Shown in pieces: positions 6,966 through 13,241 of a stretch of DNA of 18,848 nt. This DNA comes from Planctomycetaceae bacterium (GTDB lineage: Bacteria > Planctomycetota > Planctomycetia > Pirellulales > UBA1268). Every line of letters starts with the position of its first letter. The first letter of the stretch is position 1. The position numbers were made by a program, and so were the translations under genes. The stretch spans positions 1 through 18,848 of the forward strand of contig JABHNP010000214.1 in assembly GCA_018694455.1 (NCBI GenBank), read 5' to 3'. The notes beneath the pieces are model-generated. The model saw only the letters and a list, made by a program, of their open reading frames with translations. It was not told the origin of the DNA and did no database searches.

Positions 6966-7862
6966 ATGCTTTCGTCACTCGCGATACTCGGATCAACATC
7001 AAGCTGGCATGTAGCCGAGATGCTAAAAGAGTGTTCCCACGAAAATATTTCCGGCGTTGCTGTCGATTGGAGAACACTAGGAGGCTCGGCTGATCATCGT
7101 GGAGAACGCTTCTGGCCAAAAAGTCTCTATCAGGCGAATGCCGTATTAGTCCGCAACATGCCATCAGGAACTCTCGAGCAAGTGATTAGTCGCATGGATA
7201 TGCTTGCACGCATTTCTGCGAACGGCAAGATTGTACTAAACCATCCGAAATCACTGGAAGCTGCCATCGACAAATATTTAACGATGACACGACTCTTAGA
7301 TGCCGGCATACCAGTACCGCAAACTGCGATTGTTCAATCGCACGCTGATCTTCAGAGCCTCACAGAAGAATACGATGGCAACGTCGTGCTGAAGCCAATT
7401 TTTGGATCGAACGGACAAGGACTCGTTCAGTACCGAAATACCACAACACAATTACCATCTTTTTTCTTGAAGACGGGGGTCTGTGTGGTTCAGAGACACA
7501 TTGCCAACGAAGGGTGGGACATACGCATTCTAATCATTGGCTCTGAGGCATACGCAATGAAACGAATCGCAACAGACGGAGAGTGGCGAACAAACATTTC
7601 ACAAGGCGGTCGAGCAGAACCATTTACTCCACCAGCAGAATGGCTCCAGCTTGCTCGTTCTGCTGCACAAGCACTCGGTGTTACCATTGCAGGTGTTGAT
7701 TTAATACCAGGCAATGATGGCTCAATATGGGTCCTTGAAGTGAATGCAGTCCCTGGCTGGCGAGCACTCCAAACTGTGACGGAGAAAAACATTTCAGCTG
7801 CAGTGCTGAATTCCATACGCCATTGCTTCGAGAAAGAAACCGGTTCAGCAGCGGTCGACTAA
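6966..7862 (+). CDS. RimK-like ATP-grasp ligase of the C1 cluster
   Basis: This is an ATP-grasp enzyme of 298 residues, the class that joins a carboxylate to an amine through an acyl-phosphate. Visible parts are the linker IDKYLTMTRLLDAGIPVPQT (101-120), the nucleotide-binding strand VLKPIFGSNGQGL (141-153), WDIRILIIG (184-192), TNISQGG (209-215) and the Mg-binding end LEVNAVPGW (247-255). RimK-family relatives add glutamate to ribosomal protein S6, to F420 or to tetrahydrosarcinapterin (MptN). The position 7 bases after mch suggests ligation of an amino acid to a methanopterin or methanofuran cofactor, matching the ATP-grasp gene that I recall next to mch in methylotrophs. The substrate is not proven. 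The 3' end overlaps the mutS stop by a few bases on the opposite strand. Confidence 0.88.
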   Translation: MLSSLAILGSTSSWHVAEMLKECSHENISGVAVDWRTLGGSADHRGERFWPKSLYQANAVLVRNMPSGTLEQVISRMDMLARISANGKIVLNHPKSLEAAIDKYLTMTRLLDAGIPVPQTAIVQSHADLQSLTEEYDGNVVLKPIFGSNGQGLVQYRNTTTQLPSFFLKTGVCVVQRHIANEGWDIRILIIGSEAYAMKRIATDGEWRTNISQGGRAEPFTPPAEWLQLARSAAQALGVTIAGVDLIPGNDGSIWVLEVNAVPGWRALQTVTEKNISAAVLNSIRHCFEKETGSAAVD

Positions 7863-10441
7863 TCAAATAAAAGTGTCTGCTCTTTACCCGAATCTTGTAC
7901 ACGCCTTGCCTTGGCCGCCTTCTGCCCCCCGCCGGTTTCAAAGGCAAGCAGGAGGTCTCGTGCGCGATCTATAACAGCATCTGGAACACCAGCGAGCCTT
8001 GCAACATGCACACCCCAACTCTTATCGGCAGCACCCGACGTTACCTGATGTAGAAAAATCAGTTGCCCCTCGTGCTGTTCGACAAGCACCTGAGCATTTG
8101 CGACCCCGGGGAACCTCTCGAGCGAAGCCAGTTGCAGATAATGTGTTGCAAATAAGGTCCTGCAATGCAGACTTTTGTAAAGATATTCAACGGCAGACTG
8201 GGCTAATGCAAGGCCATCAAACGTACTTGTTCCACGACCAACCTCGTCAAGTATGACGAGGCTTTTCTCGGTTGCTCTATTGAGAATGCGTGCCGTCTGT
8301 GACATCTCAACGAGAAATGTACTCGCGCCACTAGCGAGATCATCACCAGCACCAATCCGGGCAAACAGCCGGTCGACGATTCCTATTTGCGCTGCCTTCG
8401 CGGGCACATAAGAGCCAGCTTGAGCCAATACCGTAAGAAGTGCTGCTTGCCGGATAAAGGTGCTCTTTCCACCCATATTGGGTCCCGTCACAAGTAGAAC
8501 CGAAGGAAGAGGATTCTTTTCATCTTCTCTCAACTTCCCTCCAACAAGCACCAAATCATTCGGCACTAAAGTACCCGCAGGCAACAGTTGCTCAAGTACA
8601 GGGTGTCGCCCTTGATCAATAGCAAGTACCGAGTCATCAGAAATATCAGCACGAACCCATCGATGTGATCGTGCTATATCGGCAAACGTCAGAAGTACAT
8701 CGATTGCCGCCACCTGTTCAGCCACACAATCCAGTCTCTCACGATGCTGCGCAAGAAAATTACGTAAATCTTCGAAGAGTTCGACTTCACGACGGACAGC
8801 CTCTTCCTCTGCCCCAAGGACCTGCCGCTGCCGTTCATCGAGTTCTGGCGTGGTATACCGCTCAGCATTTTTCACGGTCTGCTTACGGACGTATTCAGGA
8901 GGAACTTTGTCAGCATATCCACGGCCGATCTCCAGGAAAAATCCAAACACGCGGTTGAATCCGACTTTAAGTTTTGGAATCCCGGTCCGCTCACTTTCTG
9001 AGGCTTGATATTTTGCAATCCAAGCCTTTCCACCTGTTGCAAGCTCTACAAGCTGATCGTAGCGTTCATCAAATCCGGGACGAATAAACCCACCGTCCCG
9101 AACATACGTTGGGCATCCATCCCGCAGGGTTGTCGTGATCCGAGCGGTAAGATCTTCACAGGGATCGATATTCTCTCCAAAAAATGAGAGCAAACTAGAT
9201 CCGTGGGGTGCATCCGGTGCAACGAGTGACCCGGCTTTACAAAGCAGCATTATCAGTTCTGGCAGAATCTTTGTAGCTTGGCCGATTCGCTCGATATCTC
9301 GCGGTCCTGCGCGACCCGAGATAACACGTCCTACTAACCGTTCAATATCACCAACACCCGAAAGTGTTGCTATTAATTGCGCAACACTTTCGGTGTGATG
9401 CACCAGTACTGCTACTGCATCAAGTCGCTCTTCGATCTTGCCCTTATCAACGAGGGGTGCGCTCAACCAATCAACCAAAAGCCGACTTCCCATTGCTGAC
9501 TTTGTTTTCCCAAAGACTCCAGCCAATGAACCATCACGGCGATGACCTGAGGGTGTGGCAACTCGTATGATTTCCAAGCTACGACGAGTTGCCTCGTCTA
9601 TCTCCATCTGGACACCCGGCCTCCAGGCAACAAGAGTCTTGATTCGACCGATCGCTGCAGGTTCATTTTCTTCCAGATATGCCAGAATGCCACCGGCGGC
9701 ACATATTGCCAACTGTTCTTCCGGAAGATTAAATCCCAGCCCATCGAGTCGAAGACTACGAAGCGATGTAGTTACTTTCGTTTGGGACTGTTCCGAATCA
9801 AACCACCAATCAGGCCTCGCGGTCAGAACTGTTTGAATGCCTGATTCGGCAAGAACTTTTTCAACAAAACTTCTGTCCTGTTCACAGCAAAGTATTTCAG
9901 AAGCATCCAACCTCAACAAATAATCTTTCAGCTCCTCAAACTGAAGAATAGCAGCCTGAAAACGACCAACGGATACATCGACCCAAGCAATCCCAACTCG
10001 TAATAGATTTTCATGTGACGCCTTTTCCTCATTCGCTTGTGTTCGTCGGGCTTCGGGCGCAATGGCTACGAGATGGTTTGGGCTGTCTGGCTGGAGCAGA
10101 GACTCATCTGAAGCAATTCCGGGGGTAACAATTCGTGTAACCTCTCGACGCAGAAGTCCTTTCGTTGTTTTAGGATCATCAATCTGTTCACAAATAGCCA
10201 CATGCTCTCCGGCTGCAACGAGTTTGGCGAGCTGGGGATCGAGCTGATGATGAGGGAAGCCAGCCATAGGAATGGCATTTGGCCCTTTTTCTCTACTCGT
10301 AAGGGTGAGGTCGAGTAGATTTGCTGCTCGCTTCGCATCCTCTCCAAAGAGTTCATAAAAGTCCCCCATCCGGAATAGCACGATTGCTCCGGGACAACGG
10401 GCCTTTGCCGCCTCAAATTGTTGCATCATGGGGGAAGCCAT
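7859..10441 (-). CDS. mutS: DNA mismatch repair protein MutS
   Basis: MutS recognises base mismatches and small loops and starts repair with MutL. The 860-residue protein is full length. The mismatch-probing F-x-E motif is F28-Y-E30 (RMGDFYELF). The connector, lever and clamp domains fill the middle. The ATPase carries Walker A GPNMGGKST (653-661), Walker B LVILDEVGRGTST with D732/E733, and the switch histidine segment FATHY (764-768). The extreme C-terminus ends QTLLFD (855-860), which resembles a beta-clamp-binding pentapeptide. The start is ATG 10441; another ATG five codons in is possible, and no strong Shine-Dalgarno separates them. No mutL is adjacent. Upstream, divergently, lie the SRP RNA and dnaX. 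Downstream it overlaps the ATP-grasp gene tail to tail. A 13-bp inverted repeat lies inside the gene at 9358-9393. Confidence 0.98.
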   Translation of the reverse strand: MASPMMQQFEAAKARCPGAIVLFRMGDFYELFGEDAKRAANLLDLTLTSREKGPNAIPMAGFPHHQLDPQLAKLVAAGEHVAICEQIDDPKTTKGLLRREVTRIVTPGIASDESLLQPDSPNHLVAIAPEARRTQANEEKASHENLLRVGIAWVDVSVGRFQAAILQFEELKDYLLRLDASEILCCEQDRSFVEKVLAESGIQTVLTARPDWWFDSEQSQTKVTTSLRSLRLDGLGFNLPEEQLAICAAGGILAYLEENEPAAIGRIKTLVAWRPGVQMEIDEATRRSLEIIRVATPSGHRRDGSLAGVFGKTKSAMGSRLLVDWLSAPLVDKGKIEERLDAVAVLVHHTESVAQLIATLSGVGDIERLVGRVISGRAGPRDIERIGQATKILPELIMLLCKAGSLVAPDAPHGSSLLSFFGENIDPCEDLTARITTTLRDGCPTYVRDGGFIRPGFDERYDQLVELATGGKAWIAKYQASESERTGIPKLKVGFNRVFGFFLEIGRGYADKVPPEYVRKQTVKNAERYTTPELDERQRQVLGAEEEAVRREVELFEDLRNFLAQHRERLDCVAEQVAAIDVLLTFADIARSHRWVRADISDDSVLAIDQGRHPVLEQLLPAGTLVPNDLVLVGGKLREDEKNPLPSVLLVTGPNMGGKSTFIRQAALLTVLAQAGSYVPAKAAQIGIVDRLFARIGAGDDLASGASTFLVEMSQTARILNRATEKSLVILDEVGRGTSTFDGLALAQSAVEYLYKSLHCRTLFATHYLQLASLERFPGVANAQVLVEQHEGQLIFLHQVTSGAADKSWGVHVARLAGVPDAVIDRARDLLLAFETGGGQKAAKARRVQDSGKEQTLLFD
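9358..9393. repeat. Perfect 13-bp inverted repeat within mutS
   Basis: CCGAAAGTGTTGC (9358-9370) and GCAACACTTTCGG (9381-9393) are exact reverse complements around a 10-base loop. The segment codes for part of the MutS core without disturbing the frame. No function is known to me. It could be chance, a folded mRNA element or a protein-binding site. Confidence 0.6.
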
Positions 10442-10460
10442 GTCAGGAATGTACCAGCCT

Positions 10461-10489
10461 TTGACCGAACAGCGAGAAGGACGTAAAAC
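10461..10489 (+). promoter_or_regulatory. Sigma-70-type promoter of the SRP RNA gene
   Basis: TTGACC (10461-10466) matches the -35 consensus at five of six bases. TAAAAC (10484-10489) matches the -10 at four of six, with the ideal 17-bp spacer. It predicts a transcription start near 10496, just where the outer pairing of the SRP RNA begins. That agreement is the main support. Confidence 0.65.
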
Positions 10490-10495
10490 CTAGGG

Positions 10496-10614
10496 AGACC
10501 GGCATCCGATGAGGGGCCCCTGCGATGGAGGCCTGTGAACCTGGTCAGGGCTTAACCGCAGCAGCCATAAGCAGTCGTCTCTTTGTGCGGTGGGCCTCTC
10601 ATCGGCGGTCGCTC
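10496..10614 (+). ncRNA. ffs: Signal recognition particle RNA (4.5S type)
   Basis: This is the short bacterial SRP RNA, which with Ffh targets nascent membrane proteins. The conserved domain IV is visible as GGTCAGG (10543-10549), a short apical loop, then GCAGCAGCC, the internal-loop sequence that binds Ffh. The long helix closes well: GACCG (10497-10501) pairs with CGGTC (10606-10610), CCGATGAG pairs with CTCATCGG, and GGCCC pairs with GGGCC. The order of conserved motifs fixes the plus strand. Length is about 115 bases. The ends are approximate to several bases. The position just upstream of dnaX is, as I recall, common in bacteria. Confidence 0.88.
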
Positions 10615-10640
10615 TCGTTTGAAGATTACCTTGTGTTGGA

Positions 10641-10674
10641 AGGGTTATGGAACCCTCGTTAAATCTGTTTTTTT
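10641..10674 (+). terminator. Possible weak terminator between SRP RNA and dnaX
   Basis: AGGGTT and AACCCT (10641-10646 and 10651-10656) form a 6-bp stem around ATGG. A run of seven T follows at 10668-10674, but the 11-base gap between stem and T run is longer than in a good intrinsic terminator. It may end ffs or only attenuate read-through into dnaX. Confidence 0.3.
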
Positions 10675-10702
10675 CATTTTTTAAACGAAACCAGTGAATG
10701 CA

Positions 10703-12535
10703 ATGGTTGAACCGGCTGCCTACCAGGTTGTTGCTCGCCGGTACCGGCCACAGAAATTTGGTGATCTTGTCGGTCAAGAACATGTCGCTCGAGGGCTTGT
10801 CGGAGCAATTGACTCAGGCCGTATTGGCCACGCCTATCTATTCACAGGTGCTCGAGGAGTCGGCAAAACAAGCGCCGCACGCATCTTTGCAAAAGCACTC
10901 GAGTGCACGAATCGTGAACACGGTGAACCATGTAACGTCTGTGCTCGATGTCAAGCAATCGCCGCGGGTCAAGATGTCGATGTGATTGAAATTGATGCAG
11001 CCAGCAACCGTGGCATCGATGAAATTCGTCAGCTTCGCCAAAACGTAGCAGTACGGCCCGCAAATGGCACTCATAAGACATACATCATTGATGAAGTACA
11101 CATGCTTACTCGGGAAGCATTTAACGCTCTGTTAAAAACACTAGAAGAACCTCCTTCTCATGTTAAATTTGTGCTCTGCACCACCGAGCCAGAGAAATTA
11201 CCTATTACGATTTTGTCTCGGTGCCAGCGATTTGACTTTCAGTCTGTTGACACCGCTGCTATCGCAAAGCGTCTCGCCCAAATAGTTGAAAGCGAAGGCA
11301 TACAAGTCACACCCGCTGCACTTGATCTCATTGCCCGACGCGCGTCAGGCAGCATGCGAGACAGCCAGTCACTCCTTGAACAACTCTTTGGTATTGCAGC
11401 TGGTGACAAAAAAGATATTGGAGTTGAGGATGTCCACGCTGTCATCGGTACTGGTAAAGATGAAAAGGTAGAAGAGCTTGCCCAAGCGATTATCAACAGA
11501 GATGCCCCAACGGCACTTTCTGTGCTGCACGAATGCATTAGCCAGGGAGCTGATGCCGGCGGCGTGTTAGAACAATTGCTGTCCGTGCTGCGTAACTGCC
11601 TTGTCGCAAGCGTCGGCTGTAGCCCTGACACTTTTGTTGGAAATGAGTCGGCAGGCATCAACTTTGTAAGCCTTGGTGAGCAGGCCGGGACAGAGACCTT
11701 GCTTGCAATGCTTCAAATTATCGACCACTCACTTGCAAGAATGCGACTCAGCACACATTCAACGGTTCTCGCAGAAATGGCCGTGATAAGACTCTCTGCG
11801 CTTGAAGACCTCGACAATCTTAGCGAGGTAATCTCTGGCATGAAGTTCGATGGAGCAAAAGAGGGTGCAAAAAAAGATCCTTACCAGCCCGAAAAAAAAA
11901 AGCTGACGCCAGCACCCAAACAAGAAGGCGGTAAAGAAAAAACCTCACGCTCTCAGGAAACCTCTAAGAGGAACACAAAAACAACAGGCTCACTCGCGAC
12001 AGCCAGTTCCCCTATTCCGAACTCAAGCACTGAGCCTCTGTCTCTATGGAAGAATGCCGGAGAAGGCGTTGGTGGCCTTGCCAGTGATTTTGCAAACATG
12101 GCCATCTCGGCCTTGCGGGAAGCAGATCATTTCAAAATTGAATTTCCAGCATCCGCAAGGTCGGCTATTGCATTTCTGAACAGGCCGGAGATCGCCAAGC
12201 AGTTTCAATGCGCCCTAGAAACCAGGGTCGGCCAATCCTGCCGATTTTCAGTTGTACTCCAAGAGGATACAACGAGTACAAAGCCGTCGAGTACAACACC
12301 ATCAAAATCAAATGGAGCAGGCAATGGTTCACAACAACAGAAAGCCATTCAGCAGCCAGTAATTTCCTCTGCTGGCTTGCTAAAAGAAACTGTAAAGCAC
12401 CCTCTCGTAAGCCACGCACTCACAACTTTTGATGCAGCTATCCGAAAAGTAGACCCACCAAGACGGCCTGCTGATTCGCATCAGGCATCGATTCAAACAG
12501 ATAAACACAACGGTGAACAGGATGGAGTGACGTAA
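10703..12535 (+). CDS. dnaX: DNA polymerase III subunit gamma/tau
   Basis: DnaX is the clamp-loader motor that puts the beta clamp on DNA; the long form tau also links polymerases in the replisome. The 610-residue product has Walker A GARGVGKTS (49-57), four zinc cysteines (C68, C77, C80, C83), Walker B YIIDEVHML (127-135) and sensor/SRC segment TILSRCQRF (169-177). The core ends near residue 370, followed by a Lys/Ser/Thr-rich linker and a tau-like tail. A GTG three codons upstream (10694) is possible, but ATG 10703 begins the conserved part (MVEPAAYQVVARRYRP). Two A-rich slippery heptamers near codons 390-400 probably yield a short gamma form (separate entry). The stop overlaps the recR start (TAATG), and SRP RNA lies just upstream. 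Confidence 0.97.
   Translation: MVEPAAYQVVARRYRPQKFGDLVGQEHVARGLVGAIDSGRIGHAYLFTGARGVGKTSAARIFAKALECTNREHGEPCNVCARCQAIAAGQDVDVIEIDAASNRGIDEIRQLRQNVAVRPANGTHKTYIIDEVHMLTREAFNALLKTLEEPPSHVKFVLCTTEPEKLPITILSRCQRFDFQSVDTAAIAKRLAQIVESEGIQVTPAALDLIARRASGSMRDSQSLLEQLFGIAAGDKKDIGVEDVHAVIGTGKDEKVEELAQAIINRDAPTALSVLHECISQGADAGGVLEQLLSVLRNCLVASVGCSPDTFVGNESAGINFVSLGEQAGTETLLAMLQIIDHSLARMRLSTHSTVLAEMAVIRLSALEDLDNLSEVISGMKFDGAKEGAKKDPYQPEKKKLTPAPKQEGGKEKTSRSQETSKRNTKTTGSLATASSPIPNSSTEPLSLWKNAGEGVGGLASDFANMAISALREADHFKIEFPASARSAIAFLNRPEIAKQFQCALETRVGQSCRFSVVLQEDTTSTKPSSTTPSKSNGAGNGSQQQKAIQQPVISSAGLLKETVKHPLVSHALTTFDAAIRKVDPPRRPADSHQASIQTDKHNGEQDGVT
11866..11934 (+). promoter_or_regulatory. Candidate programmed frameshift/slippage site in dnaX
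   Basis: Two A runs lie in phase for a -1 slip. One is A-AAA-AAA (in GCA AAA AAA GAT, just before 11880). The other is A-AAA-AAG at 11896-11902, inside a run of ten A. The second is the same heptamer as in E. coli dnaX. Slipping at either leads in the -1 frame to the same TAA at 11932-11934. Slipping at the second gives a product of about 410 residues that keeps the clamp-loader core. RNA polymerase slippage on the ten-A run would also truncate the protein, since the other frame meets TGA at once. No strong downstream stem is visible; CGCC/GGCG could pair weakly. Confidence 0.6.
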
Positions 12536-13134
12536 TGGCTGAATCGAATTCACCAATCAGCAGATTGATTGATGCTTTTTCAAGCCTTCCAAGTATAGGA
12601 AAAAAAAGTGCCGAGCGACTTGCGTACCATGTTCTCAAAATGCCAAATGAAGAAGCCCTTGAGTTTGCAGAAAGCATTCGTGCTGTAAAAGAAAACCTGA
12701 AGCCTTGTAGAAACTGTTTCAATCTTTCCGAAAATGAAGAATGTGCGATTTGTGAAGATCCTCGCCGAGATCAGAGCGTACTGTGTGTTGTTGAACAGGT
12801 CCGAGACCTTCTTGCAATAGAACAAGCAGGCAGCTTTCGAGGTGTCTACCATGTCTTGCAGGGACGACTTTCACCACTCGACGGAGTAGGACCTGAGAAA
12901 CTGTCTATCGAAACTCTCATTTCAAGACTTCAAGAAGGCGTGATTCGAGAAGTGATCATGGGAACCACACCAAATGTAGAAGGAGACGGCACGGCACTCG
13001 CTATTGCGAATCGTCTTGCCGGACTTCCCGTCACCATAACACGTCTTGCCCGAGGCCTTACGGTAGGGGCTTCATTAGAGCAAGCAAATCAGGACATGTT
13101 GGCCGATGCAATCGCCAGCCGGCAGCCATTCTGA
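12535..13134 (+). CDS. recR: Recombination mediator protein RecR
   Basis: RecR works with RecO (and RecF) to load RecA on gapped single-stranded DNA. It forms a ring-shaped clamp. The 199-residue protein is of normal length. It has the N-terminal helix-hairpin-helix (SRLIDAFSSLPSIGKKSAERLA, 9-30), a four-cysteine zinc finger (C58, C61, C70, C73), and the Toprim domain starting VLCVVEQVRDLLAIEQ and continuing through GVYHVLQGRLSPLDGVGP. The start ATG 12535 overlaps the dnaX stop by one base (TAATG). GGAG lies 7 bases upstream inside the end of dnaX, so the two are translationally coupled. The dnaX-recR pairing is widespread in bacteria and gives strong contextual support. Confidence 0.98.
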   Translation: MAESNSPISRLIDAFSSLPSIGKKSAERLAYHVLKMPNEEALEFAESIRAVKENLKPCRNCFNLSENEECAICEDPRRDQSVLCVVEQVRDLLAIEQAGSFRGVYHVLQGRLSPLDGVGPEKLSIETLISRLQEGVIREVIMGTTPNVEGDGTALAIANRLAGLPVTITRLARGLTVGASLEQANQDMLADAIASRQPF

Positions 13135-13150
13135 CAAACTTCGTCCTAGT

Positions 13151-13174
13151 TCCGTAGCTCTGGAAAGCTGCGGA
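13151..13174. repeat. Hairpin after recR
   Basis: TCCGTAGCT and AGCTGCGGA pair over 9 bp with one G-U around a 6-base loop. No T run follows on either strand, so it is not a standard intrinsic terminator. It may end the dnaX-recR transcript by another route or act as a control element just upstream of the rpoN promoter. Confidence 0.45.
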
Positions 13175-13176
13175 AA

Positions 13177-13185
13177 TGGTATGAT
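13177..13185 (+). promoter_or_regulatory. Candidate extended -10 promoter of rpoN
   Basis: TGGTATGAT fits an extended -10 (TG-n-TATAAT with one mismatch). No good -35 is present, which is acceptable for this promoter type. It predicts a start near 13192, about 50 bases before the rpoN ATG. Confidence 0.4.
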
Positions 13186-13204
13186 CCGGTAGTCTCGATA
13201 GCAG

Positions 13205-13219
13205 GTGTGAAAATCACAC
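13205..13219. promoter_or_regulatory. Inverted repeat in the rpoN leader
   Basis: GTGTGA-AAA-TCACAC has perfect 6-bp arms around three A, 22 bases before the rpoN ATG. The half-sites resemble CRP/FNR-family half-sites, but the spacing (3 rather than 6) does not fit them. It could be an operator overlapping the early transcribed region, or a small RNA hairpin near the ribosome site. Confidence 0.35.
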
Positions 13220-13241
13220 TCCCTTTACAAGTGGTAGTCCA

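Noticed and set aside
8242..8266. CCTCGTCA-AGTA-TGACGAGG followed by CTTTT, looking like a plus-strand terminator
   Set aside because: It lies inside mutS over the conserved Walker B region (LVILDEVGRG), so the codons explain most of it. No plus-strand transcript is expected to end there.
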